From contig NZ_JAAVSH020000001.1 in the NCBI RefSeq assembly GCF_011947365.2, forward strand, positions 826,831 to 890,830: a DNA stretch of 64,000 nt, in the 5' to 3' direction. The notes beneath the pieces were generated by a model. That model made no database searches, was not told where the DNA came from, and saw only the letters and a list, made by a program, of their open reading frames with translations. This document shows positions 32,666 to 42,481 of the stretch, piece by piece; position 1 is the stretch's first letter, and every line of letters begins with the position of its first letter. The DNA is from an endosymbiont of Lamellibrachia barhami (GTDB lineage: Bacteria > Pseudomonadota > Gammaproteobacteria > Chromatiales > Chromatiaceae). A program made the translations under genes and the position numbers.

Positions 32666-33427
32666 GTGGATATTGCGACACTGGTAGGTTTACTTGGAGG
32701 ACTCGGCATAATCATCGCGGCCATCGCCACGGGCGGTGATGTGATGCTGTTTGTCAATGTCCCATCAATCCTGATCGTGGTGGGTGGCACCTTCATGGTG
32801 ACGTTGATGCAGGTCTCTCTGGGTGATTTCCTGGGTTCCTTCGGAATGGGTATGAAGGCCTTTTTCTACAAAACCGATGATCCAAAAAAACTGATCGAAG
32901 AGGCAGTTGAACTGGCTGATATTGCACGTAAAAATGGTTTGTTGGCACTGGAGGGCCAGGAGATCAGCAACGATTTTTTAGAGCGGGGTATTGGGTTATG
33001 TGTCGATGGTCATGACCCTTCGCTGGTCAATAAACTGCTCTCCAAAGATATCAACCTGACCATTGAGCGTCACGAAATCGGACAGACCATGTTCAAAAAT
33101 ATGGCGGTCATGGCCCCGGCGATGGGCATGATTGGTACGCTTATCGGCTTGGTGCAGATGTTGGCGAATATGTCGGACCCGGCCAGTATTGGCCCGGCAA
33201 TGGCCGTTGCACTGCTGACTACTCTGTATGGCGCGGTCATCGCCAACGTCTTCGCTCAGCCGATGGCCGACAAACTGGCCCGCTCCAGCGCCATGGAAAA
33301 GACCAACAAGTCCCTAATCATCGAAACGATTTCCGGTATTCAGGAGGGCATGAACCCCAGGGTCCTGGAACAATTGCTCAGTACCTATCTACCCTCCAGC
33401 AAACGTCCTACCGGCGATAGCGATTAA
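32666..33427 (+). CDS. motA: MotA/PomA flagellar stator subunit
   Basis: Inner-membrane stator protein (253 residues) of the flagellar motor, PomA-like in length and in the N-terminal ATLVGLLGGLGIIIAAIATGGD segment; four transmembrane helices are visible. With MotB/PomB it forms the ion channel that drives rotation. The GTG start at 32666 is preceded by GGAGAG. The cytoplasmic loop with charged residues that touch FliG is present. A partial, decayed second copy lies at 34170-34720 as part of a tandem duplication. Confidence 0.93.
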   Translation: MDIATLVGLLGGLGIIIAAIATGGDVMLFVNVPSILIVVGGTFMVTLMQVSLGDFLGSFGMGMKAFFYKTDDPKKLIEEAVELADIARKNGLLALEGQEISNDFLERGIGLCVDGHDPSLVNKLLSKDINLTIERHEIGQTMFKNMAVMAPAMGMIGTLIGLVQMLANMSDPASIGPAMAVALLTTLYGAVIANVFAQPMADKLARSSAMEKTNKSLIIETISGIQEGMNPRVLEQLLSTYLPSSKRPTGDSD

Positions 33428-33441
33428 CGGGGTCAATCAAG

Positions 33442-34169
33442 ATGGCTGACGATTGCCCAAAATGTGAAGAGGGTCTTCCCGCCTGGCTTGCAACCTTTGC
33501 AGACCTGATGTCCCTGTTGATGTGCTTCTTTGTCCTGCTGCTCTCTTTTGCGGAGATGGATGCTATCCGTTTCAAAAAGATGGCTGAGTCGATGAAGGAT
33601 GCCTTCGGCGTCCAGAGAGAGATTCCCACCAATGAGATCGTGAAAGGTACCAGCGTTATCAAGCAGGAGTTCAGTCCGGCAAGCCGGAAGGAGACACTCA
33701 TGAAGGAGATCCGGCAGCAGACGACGGATGACACCAGGGACAACCTTGACGTTCACGACGGCCAGCAGAGTGCCGATGAGATCGAGGTGGATGAAGCGAT
33801 GAAAGCCGCGATGCTGGCGCAGATTGAGGCGGAGGTCGAGCAGCAGGCTGAAGAGCTGGCAGGGCTACTGAAGGAGGAGATTGAGAGGCATGCTTGAGGT
33901 CGAAGCCGAGCAGACCAAAATCATCATCGGATTCAGGAGAGGTCGTTTCCCTCCGGTCGAGCCAGCCTGAACCCTGATTTTTGATGTCTCACACAGGTCA
34001 CCGATATCGTGGCGCAAACTCCTGGGAATATCGTGGTAGCTGGTTTGCTGACAACATACCTATCTCACCCAACGCTTCCGTTCAAACTGGGAACTCTCGT
34101 CGGCGCGATGCGGTAACCGTGGTCATGCTATGTTTGATAATTTCGATCTGGATCCTGCGAGTCTTGATT
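33442..34169 (+). pseudogene. motB: Truncated, frameshifted motB copy 1
   Basis: The first 151 codons match the intact motB copy downstream (same N-terminus MADDCPKCEEGLPAWLATFA), with two compensating indels around codon 79 that change GKPEE to ASRKE. At about 33886 the frame is lost in a GA-rich stretch; traces of the OmpA-like C-terminal domain (GNIVVAG, PISPN) follow in shifting frames until the junction near 34169. The peptidoglycan-binding domain cannot be made from it. Confidence 0.85.
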
Positions 34170-34720
34170 AAAACCGATGATCCAAAAACTGATCGAAGAG
34201 GCAGTTGAACTGGCTGATATTGTAATGTAAAATGGTTTGTTGGCAATTCGAGGGCCAGGAGATCAGCAACGATTTTAGAGCGGGGTATTGGGGTTGTGTG
34301 TCGATGGTCATGACCCGCTGGTCAATAAACTACCCAAAGATATCAACCTGACCATTGAGCGTCACGAAATCGGACAGACCATGTTCAAAAATATGGCGGT
34401 CATGTATTCCGGCGATGGCATGATTGGTACGCTTATCGGCTTGGTGCAGATGTTGGTGAATACGCGTCGGACCCGGCCAGTATTGGCCCGGCAATGGCCG
34501 TTGCACTGTTGACTACTCTGTGTATGGCGCGTCATCGCCAACGTCTTCGCCTCAGCCGATGGCCGACAAACTGGCCCGCTCCAGTGCCATGGAAAAGACC
34601 AACAAGTCCTGATCACGAAACGATTTCCGGTATTCGTGAGGGCATGAAACCCCAGGTCCTGAACAATTGCTCAGTACCATTCCACCCTCCGGCAAACGTC
34701 CTACCGGCGATAGTGATTAA
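34170..34720 (+). pseudogene. motA: 5'-truncated, multiply frameshifted motA copy 2
   Basis: Begins mid-gene at the KTDDPK codons and continues with pieces that match the intact motA (LADI, GLCVDGHDP, INLTIERHEIGQTMFKNMAVM, GTLIGLVQML) in several frames because of numerous one-base insertions and deletions. It ends at the equivalent of the motA stop, 14 bp before the intact motB. It lacks the first two transmembrane helices and is not functional. Confidence 0.85.
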
Positions 34721-34734
34721 CGGGGTCAATCAAG

Positions 34735-35610
34735 ATGGCTGACGATTGCCCAAAATGTGAAGAGGGTCTTCCCGCCTGGCTGGCAACCTTTGCAGACCTG
34801 ATGTCCCTGTTGATGTGCTTCTTTGTCCTGCTGCTCTCTTTTGCGGAGATGGACGCCATCCGTTTCAAGAAGATGGCTGAGTCGATGAAGGATGCCTTCG
34901 GTGTCCAGAGAGAGATTCCCACCAATGAGATCGTGAAAGGTACCAGCGTTATCAAGCAGGAGTTCAGTCCCGGCAAGCCGGAAGAGACACTCATGGAGGA
35001 GATCCGGCAGCAGACGACGGATGACACCAGGGATAACCTTGACGTTCACGACGGCCAGCAGAGTGCCGATGAGATCGAGGTGGATGAGGCGATGAAGGCC
35101 GCGATGCAGGCGCAGCTTGAGGCGGAGGTCGAGCAGCAGGCTGAAGAGCTGGCAGAGATGCTGAAGGAGGAGATTGAGGAGGGCATGCTTGAGGTCGAGA
35201 CCGAGCAGACCAAGATCATCATCCGGATTCAGGAGAAGGGGTCGTTTCCCTCCGGTCGAGCCAGCCTGAACCCTGATTTTTTTGATGTCATCACACGAAT
35301 CACCGATGTCGTGGCGCAAACTCCTGGGAATATCGTGGTGGCTGGACATACTGACAACATACCTATCTCCACCCAACGCTTCCGTTCAAACTGGGAACTC
35401 TCGTCGGCGCGTGCGGTAACCGTGGTCCATGCTATGTTGAGTAATTCCGATCTGGATCCTGCCCGAGTCTTGATTGAGGGACATGCGGATTCCAATCCTT
35501 TGGCACCCAATGATTCCAGGGAAAATCGTGCGAAGAACCGGCGTGTTGAGTTGGTTATTGAACGTGGACAGGATGAGGAGAGCGGGGAGGTTCTCAATGT
35601 CTCAGGATAA
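34735..35610 (+). CDS. motB: MotB/PomB flagellar stator subunit
   Basis: Stator subunit (291 residues) with one N-terminal transmembrane helix (WLATFADLMSLLMCFFVLLL) that carries the ion-binding aspartate (Asp21), a long charged coiled region, and a C-terminal OmpA-like peptidoglycan-binding domain (VVAGHTDNIPIS; NRRVELVIER). It is the intact copy; the closest intact motA is 1.3 kb upstream, so coupling must span the decayed patch unless the assembly is wrong. PomB-like, so sodium may be the coupling ion, by family resemblance. Confidence 0.93.
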   Translation: MADDCPKCEEGLPAWLATFADLMSLLMCFFVLLLSFAEMDAIRFKKMAESMKDAFGVQREIPTNEIVKGTSVIKQEFSPGKPEETLMEEIRQQTTDDTRDNLDVHDGQQSADEIEVDEAMKAAMQAQLEAEVEQQAEELAEMLKEEIEEGMLEVETEQTKIIIRIQEKGSFPSGRASLNPDFFDVITRITDVVAQTPGNIVVAGHTDNIPISTQRFRSNWELSSARAVTVVHAMLSNSDLDPARVLIEGHADSNPLAPNDSRENRAKNRRVELVIERGQDEESGEVLNVSG

Positions 35611-35695
35611 TGTTGGAGCTGTAGCTGAACCGACTCCGAGCCGGAGCCCACTAGCCAAGATTAGGGGTCAGTACAGCCCCGGGGAAACGTGACCA

Positions 35696-36316
35696 ATGGT
35701 CATTGAAGAGCAAGCAGGTGATCAGGCGGATCGCCGTGAATTTTTTCGTATCGATGACTCGATTCAGTTGAGTTACCGTATTGTAGACAGTGTCGAGTTA
35801 TCGTTGCGGTTGGAGAAACTCGACAACAGTGTCAGCAGCAGCTTCACAGTAATGACGCGTTTGCAGGCGTTAAGCCAGCACCTTTCGGCATCTTTGCATC
35901 GTATCGAGCAGAAAGATCCTGACGTGGCCGATTACCTCAAGGCGTTGGATAAAAAAGTCGAGCTGCTGGGACAGAGTTTTCTGGCGGATGAGATTGACCT
36001 GACGGAACAGCCCGCAAAACCAATCAATCTTAGCGCGGGTGGTATGTCTTTGTGCACTACCGAGTCCCTCGAAATCAGTACTCAGCTTGAGATCAAGATG
36101 CTGCTACTGCCGTCGTTTACCGGTGTTCTTATCTATGGTGAGGTGGTGGGAAGTGAAGCGGCGCCGGATGATGCCGATTTTCCGTGGAACCTGCGAGTCA
36201 ATTTTTCTCATATTCGCGATGCGGACAGAGATGCTCTGATCAGGCATATCCTGCGTCGTCAGGCTGCAGTGTTGCGCCAACAACGGGAGGATCGGGAACG
36301 GCTGGAGGATGAGTGA
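35696..36316 (+). CDS. PilZ-domain protein (c-di-GMP binding)
   Basis: Protein of 206 residues with the PilZ c-di-GMP motifs: RREFFR (about residues 13-18) and NLSAGGMSL (about 111-119). Between them is a helical segment of about 80 residues. Next to motAB it is a likely motility brake, as YcgR is in E. coli, but this is inference from position. Its stop overlaps the next start (GTGA), which implies translational coupling. Confidence 0.88.
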   Translation: MVIEEQAGDQADRREFFRIDDSIQLSYRIVDSVELSLRLEKLDNSVSSSFTVMTRLQALSQHLSASLHRIEQKDPDVADYLKALDKKVELLGQSFLADEIDLTEQPAKPINLSAGGMSLCTTESLEISTQLEIKMLLLPSFTGVLIYGEVVGSEAAPDDADFPWNLRVNFSHIRDADRDALIRHILRRQAAVLRQQREDRERLEDE

Positions 36317-36588
36317 AAAAACCAACAAACGAGGATATCTCCCTAGCCCTGGAGGCCGCCCATGGACTGCTTGGTGGGGAAGACACTGGTGATGCTGTCG
36401 GCAGATACCTGCTCTATCTGGAACACCGCAATGAGCGGTTGGAACGGTTGGCTGAGTTGGCGGAACGTTACTTCCGCTTCGGCCAACCGGAAGAGGATCA
36501 TGCCCGCATAGTGCGTCTGCTGGAGTCCATCCGGGAGGAGACACGGGCTGAGGAAGAGACTGATAATGGTGAATTTGGGCTGGAATAA
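36313..36588 (+). CDS. Small coupled protein after the PilZ gene
   Basis: Acidic, helical protein of 91 residues starting at GTG 36313, which overlaps the PilZ stop by four bases. It has repeated Arg/Glu patterns (EHRNERLERLAELAERYF) suggesting a coiled coil. No domain is recognised. Coupling to the PilZ gene suggests the two act together. Confidence 0.65.
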   Translation: MKKPTNEDISLALEAAHGLLGGEDTGDAVGRYLLYLEHRNERLERLAELAERYFRFGQPEEDHARIVRLLESIREETRAEEETDNGEFGLE

Positions 36589-36722
36589 GCAGCGGATTTT
36601 GGCTTCAAGATGCGAGTTCACGAATAGATCAGATGCTCCTTCAAGGTGTGGTAGAATTCCCCGCAATTAAATGCCGCCTGCTTCTGCCGGACGGCAGACA
36701 CGAAATTACGAGGACACCTGCC

Positions 36723-36980
36723 ATGCCGATCTACGAATATCGCTGTGATTCCTGTGGGCACGAATTTGAAGCGCTGCAAAAGATGAGCGATGCGCCGCTG
36801 ACTGTGTGCAGCGAGTGCGATAAACCGGACCTGAAAAAACTGATCTCTGCTGCGAGTTTCCGTCTCAAGGGCGGCGGTTGGTACGAAACCGACTTCAAGA
36901 GCGGCAAGAAAAAGAATATTCACGATACCGGCAAGAAGGATTCCAAACCCTCCTGTGGCGGTGGTTCCTGCTGTAACTGA
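36723..36980 (+). CDS. FmdB-type zinc-ribbon regulatory protein
   Basis: Small protein (85 residues) with the FmdB/CxxC N-terminus MPIYEYRCDSCGHEFE and a second CSEC pair, forming a zinc ribbon, and a C-terminal CGGGSCC tail. Such proteins are conserved but of uncertain role. The ATG at 36723 follows GAGG and matches the family start, so 30 upstream in-frame codons are left out. It lies just before a DUF502 gene and aspS, a common gammaproteobacterial order. Confidence 0.88.
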   Translation: MPIYEYRCDSCGHEFEALQKMSDAPLTVCSECDKPDLKKLISAASFRLKGGGWYETDFKSGKKKNIHDTGKKDSKPSCGGGSCCN

Positions 36981-36988
36981 CCCCTCTT

Positions 36989-37615
36989 ATGGTTCAACTA
37001 AGACGCTATCTGGTTGCCGGTCTGCTGGTCTGGCTGCCGCTGGGCGCCACTTTCTTCGTTGTCAGATTGTTGGTCCGCTGGATGGACAACAGTCTGCTGC
37101 TGGTACCGCAGGCATATCGGCCTGAAAACCTGCTTGGTTTTGCCATTCCCGGCCTGGGGGTGGTGCTCACCCTGGTTATCCTGCTGTTCACCGGACTGGT
37201 GGCAGCCAATCTGTTTGGTCGTAAACTGGTCAGTCTGTGGGAACGGGTGTTGGCGCGGATTCCCCTGGTGCGTTCCGTCTACTCTGCGGTGAAGCAACTG
37301 GTGGAGACCATGCTTTCCGATGGCGGTCAGTCGTTCCGGAAGGTGCTGTTGGTCGAATTTCCCCGTCGTGGCCTCTGGACACTGGCCTTCCAAACCGGCA
37401 CCGATCAGGGTGAAGCTCAGAAGAAGACCGGGCGCGACGTGATCAACGTCTATATCCCCACCACGCCCAATCCCACCGGTGGCTACTTTGTCATGGTGCC
37501 TCGGGAGGACGTGCAGGAGCTTGATATGAGCGTTGATGACGGCCTCAAAATACTGCTCTCCATGGGGGCAGTGGTGCCGGACCACCAACCAACGGACGCT
37601 CCAGAGTCTGCATAG
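36989..37615 (+). CDS. DUF502 family membrane protein
   Basis: Inner-membrane protein of 208 residues with two N-terminal hydrophobic helices and a conserved soluble part ([28 protein letters not shown]). DUF502 proteins are widely conserved beside aspS and have no firmly known function. It starts 9 bp after the zinc-ribbon gene. Confidence 0.88.
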   Translation: MVQLRRYLVAGLLVWLPLGATFFVVRLLVRWMDNSLLLVPQAYRPENLLGFAIPGLGVVLTLVILLFTGLVAANLFGRKLVSLWERVLARIPLVRSVYSAVKQLVETMLSDGGQSFRKVLLVEFPRRGLWTLAFQTGTDQGEAQKKTGRDVINVYIPTTPNPTGGYFVMVPREDVQELDMSVDDGLKILLSMGAVVPDHQPTDAPESA

Positions 37616-37697
37616 AAGACTTCCGGGTTGCACAGGCCGGAGCCAGGCCGTAACATTCCCGCTTTTTACCGGGCGTTTTTTACAGGACAATCCTCCC

Positions 37698-39485
37698 ATG
37701 CGCAGCCATTATTGCGGACAGCTCAACAGCTCTCATATCGATCAGGAAGTGGAACTTTGCGGTTGGGTTCACCGCCGCCGGGATCATGGTGGGGTGATCT
37801 TCATCGACATACGTGACCGCGAGGGGTTGGTGCAGGTGGTCTACGATCCCGACCTGCCGGAGGTTTTTTCCGCCGCTGAGCATGTGCGCAATGAGTTTGT
37901 CCTGCGGGTGAAAGGCCGTGTGCGTGCGCGGCCGGAAGGTACTGTCAATCCGGACATGCCCACCGGCGAGGTGGAAGTGCTGGGACTGGAATTGGAGGTA
38001 CTGAACAAGTCTGATACTCCTCCGTTCCAGCTTGATGAGCACGAAAAGGCCTCCGAAGAGATTCGCCTGCGCTATCGCTACATCGATCTGCGCCGCCCCG
38101 AGATGCAGGAGAAGATCCGCATCCGGGCAAGGACGACTCAGGTGCTGCGCCGTTTTCTTGATGACCGGGGGTTTCTTGATATAGAGACCCCGATGCTGAC
38201 CAAAGCGACCCCTGAAGGTGCGCGGGACTACTTGGTGCCCAGCCGGACCCATCCCGGTGAGTTCTTTGCGCTGCCCCAGTCACCCCAGCTCTTCAAACAG
38301 TTGTTGATGATGTCTGGGATGGACCGTTACTACCAGATCGTGCGCTGCTTCCGCGACGAAGACCTGCGTGCCGACCGTCAGCCAGAATTTACTCAGCTCG
38401 ACATCGAGACCTCGTTCATGGACGAGAATGAGATCATTGAGCTGAACGAGGAGATGATCCGCCAGCTCTATAAAGAGATCCTCGACGTCGATCTGCCGAA
38501 CCCTTTCCCACGCATGACCTACGATGAGGCGATGGATCGTTATGGCTCCGACTGTCCCGACTTGCGGGTTCCCCTGGAGTTGGTCGATCTGCAGGATCTG
38601 ATGCAGGAGGTGGAGTTCAAGGTCTTCTCCGGACCGGCGAAGGATCCCCACGGCCGTGTCGCCGCGCTGCATGTGCCTGGTGGCAGCTCTCTGAGCCGCA
38701 AGAAGATCGACGGATATACCAAATTCGTCGGTATCTATGGCGCCAAAGGTCTTGCCTATATCAAGATCAATGAACTGGCCAAGGGGCGCGATGGGCTACA
38801 GTCACCGATTCTGAAGTTTCTGCCGGACAGTGCGGTAGATGGCATCCTGGAACGCACCGGCGCCAAAGATGGCGACCTGATCTTCTTTGGCGCCGACAAG
38901 ACGCATGTGGTCAATGAGGCCCTGGGAGCCCTGCGAGTCAAGGTTGGTGAGGATCTGGGTCTGATGGAGGGCGCCTGGCGGCCTCTGTGGGTGGTGGATT
39001 TTCCCATGTTCGAGTGGGACGATCAGCACAACCGCTGGAATCCACTGCATCACCCCTTTACCTCGCCGAAGGATGACCAGGTCGATCTGCTGGAGAGTGA
39101 TCCCGGCAAATGCAAGTCCCGAGCTTACGACATGGTCATCAATGGGACGGAGCTGGGCGGCGGCTCGATTCGTATTCACAGCGAGGAGCTGCAGCAGAAA
39201 ATCTTCAAACTGTTGGAGATCGGCGAAGAGGAGGCTCAGGAGAAGTTCGGCTTCCTGCTCAATGCGTTGAAATATGGTTGCCCGCCCCACGGTGGGCTCG
39301 CTTTCGGTCTCGACCGGCTGGTGATGTTGCTGACGGGTTCGAAATCGATCCGCGACGTGATGGCCTTCCCCAAGACCCAGTCCGCTGCCTGCCAGTTGAC
39401 CTCTGCGCCTTCGGAAGTGAGTATGGCGCAACTGCGTGAACTCTCGATCCGGGTGCGCAAACCCCAGAGTGAAGAGGCCTCCTGA
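37698..39485 (+). CDS. aspS: Aspartyl-tRNA synthetase
   Basis: Class II aminoacyl-tRNA synthetase of 595 residues, the long bacterial form with the GAD insertion domain. The N-terminal OB-fold anticodon-binding domain starts [22 protein letters not shown]. Class II motifs are visible: motif 2 in [18 protein letters not shown] and motif 3 in [13 protein letters not shown]. The start at 37698 fits family alignments; longer frames upstream are spurious. Whether it is discriminating or also charges tRNA-Asn cannot be told here. Confidence 0.96.
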   Translation: MRSHYCGQLNSSHIDQEVELCGWVHRRRDHGGVIFIDIRDREGLVQVVYDPDLPEVFSAAEHVRNEFVLRVKGRVRARPEGTVNPDMPTGEVEVLGLELEVLNKSDTPPFQLDEHEKASEEIRLRYRYIDLRRPEMQEKIRIRARTTQVLRRFLDDRGFLDIETPMLTKATPEGARDYLVPSRTHPGEFFALPQSPQLFKQLLMMSGMDRYYQIVRCFRDEDLRADRQPEFTQLDIETSFMDENEIIELNEEMIRQLYKEILDVDLPNPFPRMTYDEAMDRYGSDCPDLRVPLELVDLQDLMQEVEFKVFSGPAKDPHGRVAALHVPGGSSLSRKKIDGYTKFVGIYGAKGLAYIKINELAKGRDGLQSPILKFLPDSAVDGILERTGAKDGDLIFFGADKTHVVNEALGALRVKVGEDLGLMEGAWRPLWVVDFPMFEWDDQHNRWNPLHHPFTSPKDDQVDLLESDPGKCKSRAYDMVINGTELGGGSIRIHSEELQQKIFKLLEIGEEEAQEKFGFLLNALKYGCPPHGGLAFGLDRLVMLLTGSKSIRDVMAFPKTQSAACQLTSAPSEVSMAQLRELSIRVRKPQSEEAS

Positions 39486-39506
39486 GCAGGTTAATCAAGT
39501 GCATTG

Positions 39507-39530
39507 TCGGATTACGCTGCACTAATCCGA
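39507..39530. repeat. Short palindromic repeat of a second type
   Basis: TCGGATTA and TAATCCGA pair perfectly around CGCTGCAC. This differs from the GATCGGGC family but has the same organisation (stem around a GCTGC-like centre). Confidence 0.6.
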
Positions 39531-39549
39531 CCTACGGATTTGAATCCAG

Positions 39550-40008
39550 ATGACCAACAGGCGATACAAACGTCCCGAGTCGGTGCTGGTGGTGGTCTAC
39601 ACTCCCGCCGGCGAGGTGCTGATGCTGCGCCGCAAAAGCCCCGATGATTTCTGGCAGTCGGTTACCGGCAGCCTGCGCTGGGGCGAATCCCCTTTGCAGG
39701 CGGCGCGCAGGGAACTCTACGAGGAGACGAGGTTGATGGAGGGCTGTGCGCTGATCGATTTACATCACCAAGTGGAGTTTCCGATCATCACCCCCTGGCG
39801 CGCCCGCTATGCGCCTAACGCCAGAACCAACCGTGAACACTGGTTTGCGCTGCCCCTCAATTCACGTCGCATCCCTCATCTGAATCCGACGGAACATACG
39901 GCCTACAGATGGCTTTCCACGCTTGAGAAGGGGGCGCAGCTAGCCACTTCCTGGACCAATCGGGACGCGATCCGTCTGTTGGCGGGGCGCCCGATCCGCT
40001 ACGCTTGA
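39550..40008 (+). CDS. nudB: Dihydroneopterin triphosphate diphosphatase (Nudix)
   Basis: Nudix hydrolase of 152 residues. The Nudix box is complete (GSLRWGESPLQAARRELYEE and the following T), and the N-terminus RRYKRPESVLVVVYTPAGEV is typical of NudB, which removes pyrophosphate in folate synthesis. The gene follows aspS, the usual gammaproteobacterial location. Its last residues (RPIRYA) and stop are encoded by a REP-like palindrome at 39989. Confidence 0.9.
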   Translation: MTNRRYKRPESVLVVVYTPAGEVLMLRRKSPDDFWQSVTGSLRWGESPLQAARRELYEETRLMEGCALIDLHHQVEFPIITPWRARYAPNARTNREHWFALPLNSRRIPHLNPTEHTAYRWLSTLEKGAQLATSWTNRDAIRLLAGRPIRYA

Positions 40009-40093
40009 TCGGGCCTACATGCTGAGTCTATCACTGCTGTCCCGTTAACTTTCACGGTGAATTGTAGGCCGGTTCAAGCGCAGCGGAACCGGC
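39989..40093. repeat. REP-like pair overlapping the nudB stop
   Basis: The first element (39989-40014, arms GCCCGATC/GATCGGGC) includes the final nudB codons and stop. The second (40068-40093, arms GCCGGTTC/GAACCGGC) lies 53 bp on. The pair is the reverse order of the pairs at 16816 and 31427. Confidence 0.75.
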
Positions 40094-40103
40094 AATCATG
40101 TGC

Positions 40104-40580
40104 TTAATAGTCGAAACGCCGTTCATCCTTTTTCCACAACTGGAAGACAGCAAGACTCTCTTCCCGTAACAGCTGTCGGGATTGGATCTTCCTCTCTTCA
40201 GGGGGACGTTGCAGCTCCTGACAAATAAACTGGTCGGAGAAACCGATCCCGGCTGCATCATTGGCGTCTGCCGCATAGACGATGGTTTGAATGTGTGCCC
40301 AGTAGGCGGCACTCAGGCACATTGGGCAGGGTTCACAACTGGCGTAGAGTGTGGCTCCGTTGAGATGTATGCTCTCCTGTTGCCCACAGGCCTCGCGGAT
40401 GGCATTGATCTCAGCATGGGCAGTGGGGTCGTTGTTATTGACCACCTGATTCCAGCCACGGCCGATGATCCGTCCATCCAGCACAACGACTGCGCCGAAA
40501 GGGCCGCCATGATGCAGCTCCACACCGCGACGCGCCAGATCTATCGCCTCCTGCATGAACGCCTTCTCGCCATGACCCAT
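40104..40580 (-). CDS. Nucleoside/guanine deaminase-like cytidine-deaminase-fold enzyme
   Basis: Zinc-dependent deaminase of 158 residues. The zinc motif HAEINAIREA and CEPCPMC is complete. The overall pattern (GGPFGAVVVLDG; DPTAHAEI) resembles guanine deaminase GuaD of Bacillus rather than tRNA deaminase TadA. The start at 40580 follows GGGAG. The stop of the ABC permease gene lies just upstream, so the two are co-transcribed. Confidence 0.85.
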   Translation of the reverse strand: MGHGEKAFMQEAIDLARRGVELHHGGPFGAVVVLDGRIIGRGWNQVVNNNDPTAHAEINAIREACGQQESIHLNGATLYASCEPCPMCLSAAYWAHIQTIVYAADANDAAGIGFSDQFICQELQRPPEERKIQSRQLLREESLAVFQLWKKDERRFDY

Positions 40581-40585
40581 GGTGA

Positions 40586-41584
40586 CTACTCCCAACGGAA
40601 GGTTTTGGCCCCAATCCAGATAAAGATAACACTAAAGCCGGTGAGTGCGGTGAGCTGGTGCCAGATCTCTATCGGGCCTGCGCCGTCGATCATGATCGCC
40701 CTGGCGGCGTCGATCATATGGGTCAGGGGCAGGGCAAGCGCTAACTGCTGCACCAGTGGATGAGAACCTTCCAGGGAGAACCAGACACCGGAGAGCAGCA
40801 TCATCGGCCAGCTGATCAGATTCAACAGGCCGTTGGCAGCCTCCTCGCTGGCCATGCGCGCCGCGATCAACAGGCCGACGCTGATCATGCTCAGTCCGCC
40901 CAGGATGAGAACCGTTAGAAGCAGCCAGTAGGAGCCATACATGCGGAATCCGATAAGCAGATCGGTGCCAATATAGACCAGGGTAGTAAATGCGACGATC
41001 ATCAACAGCCGGGAGACGATCTGCGCCAGGAGGAATTCAAATGCTGTCAGGGGCGTCGCGCTGAGCCTTTTCAGGACGCCGTTCTTGCGGTACCGCACGA
41101 TCACATAACCGACACCGAAGAGGGAGCTGAACATGATGTTCATGCCCAGTACGCCGGGAATCACCCAGTCCACGTAGCGGATCTCCCTGCCGCTTACCGA
41201 CTCTTTCTGCAGTTCGCTGTCGTCCAGCAGTCGTTCCAGGATATACCCCTTGGCCGAACTGCTGTTGATCCAATAGCGGTTGCCTGGGATGTCTATCAGC
41301 ATATCCAGTTGATGGCGGTCCACCTTGGTGACCGCATCTGTCTGTGATTCGATGGGAATAAACTGGATATGGCGGGTGGTAAGAAAGGTTTCCAGTCTGT
41401 AGTTATCCGCTGTGTCTCCCTGGATGCCTACTTTGTAGAGATCCTGTTCCTCGGAACCAAAGGCAAAGGCGAAGCCGATGACGATCAGCACCGGCATGAT
41501 GATGTTCCAGCCAAGCGCGGTGCGATCCCGCAGAAACTCCTGATTGCGGGCCTTGAGAAGGGCGAGAAAACGGTGTGGTGACAT
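40586..41584 (-). CDS. ABC-2 type exporter permease
   Basis: Membrane subunit (332 residues) of an ABC-2 exporter, with one N-terminal helix, a large extracytoplasmic loop of about 140 residues and five C-terminal helices. It starts 3 bp after the ATPase gene, so the two form one transporter. Substrate is unknown; such pairs export drugs, lipids or polysaccharides. A GTG or ATG start at 41584 gives MSPHRFLALLKARN. Confidence 0.9.
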   Translation of the reverse strand: MSPHRFLALLKARNQEFLRDRTALGWNIIMPVLIVIGFAFAFGSEEQDLYKVGIQGDTADNYRLETFLTTRHIQFIPIESQTDAVTKVDRHQLDMLIDIPGNRYWINSSSAKGYILERLLDDSELQKESVSGREIRYVDWVIPGVLGMNIMFSSLFGVGYVIVRYRKNGVLKRLSATPLTAFEFLLAQIVSRLLMIVAFTTLVYIGTDLLIGFRMYGSYWLLLTVLILGGLSMISVGLLIAARMASEEAANGLLNLISWPMMLLSGVWFSLEGSHPLVQQLALALPLTHMIDAARAIMIDGAGPIEIWHQLTALTGFSVIFIWIGAKTFRWE

Positions 41585-41587
41585 AGT

Positions 41588-42469
41588 TCAGGTTCGCAGA
41601 GAGTGGCCGGTCAATTCAAGGAACAGGTCTTCCAGGGTGGGGGAGCGCACCAGCAAATGGGTCAATGAGATCTGGTGTTTGATCAGATGCTCGATGCTGG
41701 TGTTCACCTCCCTGGAAAGAATCTCCACCCGGTTTCCCTGTGGATGGAGTCTGGATCCCGGGTCAGGTTTGAAGCCTGCCGGCAGCGCATCTGCGGGAAG
41801 GGTAAGAATCGAATTTTTATAGTGTTCGGCAAGCAGTTCCCGGGGTACGCCACGGGCGATGATCTTGCCGTGATCCATGATCAGGATCTCATCACAGAGT
41901 TCATAGGCCTCTTCCATATAGTGAGTGGTGAGTACCAGGGTCTTGTTCTCCCCCTTGATCCGTCTGACCTGTTCCCAGAGGTTGCGTCGCGACTGGGGGT
42001 CCAGTCCGGTCGTGGGTTCGTCGAGGAAGACGATCTCGGGGTTATTGATCAGGGCAATCGCCAGCAACAGTCGCTGACGTTGGCCACCGGAGAGTTTGCG
42101 GGTGTCCCGTTCGAGAAACTCATCTAATGCGCAGACCTCAATCAACTCATCCAGAGATCGGGTATGGGGATAAAACTGCTGGAAGAGCTTCAGCACCTCA
42201 CGGACGGTGATGTGCTCCTGCAGGGCAGTATGCTGAAACATGATGCCCGCTTCGTTACGGAATTCGGCGCCCAAAGGTGCGCCCTTGTAGAGAATGGTGC
42301 CGGAAGAGGGGCGTAGAATGCCTTCCAGCATCTCTACCGTGGTGGTCTTTCCCGCGCCGTTAGGACCTAGCAGACCAAGGCAGATGCCCCGGGGAATAGT
42401 GAAGCTGATGCCATCCACCGCCTTGAGACCGGCATAGTGTTTGGTTAGGTCTTTTACCTCAATTATCAC
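41588..42469 (-). CDS. ABC-2 type exporter ATPase
   Basis: Nucleotide-binding subunit of 293 residues with Walker A LGPNGAGKTTT, signature LSGGQRQRL and Walker B IVFLDEPTTGLDP. The 3' end lies 3 bp before the permease gene. The C-terminal extension is typical of DrrA/NatA-like exporters. It forms an operon with HDOD upstream and the permease and deaminase downstream. Confidence 0.92.
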   Translation of the reverse strand: MIIEVKDLTKHYAGLKAVDGISFTIPRGICLGLLGPNGAGKTTTVEMLEGILRPSSGTILYKGAPLGAEFRNEAGIMFQHTALQEHITVREVLKLFQQFYPHTRSLDELIEVCALDEFLERDTRKLSGGQRQRLLLAIALINNPEIVFLDEPTTGLDPQSRRNLWEQVRRIKGENKTLVLTTHYMEEAYELCDEILIMDHGKIIARGVPRELLAEHYKNSILTLPADALPAGFKPDPGSRLHPQGNRVEILSREVNTSIEHLIKHQISLTHLLVRSPTLEDLFLELTGHSLRT

Positions 42470-42481
42470 CTGGATAGAGTA

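Larger units (their letters stand above)
32870..35474. repeat. ~1.3 kb tandem duplication within motAB
   Basis: Copy 1 (about 32870-34169) runs from the middle of motA to near the end of motB; copy 2 (about 34170-35474) repeats the same interval. Copy 1 has intact motA but broken motB; copy 2 has broken motA but intact motB. The damage is confined to one patch (~33886-34720). Either a real duplication with complementary decay or an assembly artefact fits. Confidence 0.8.
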
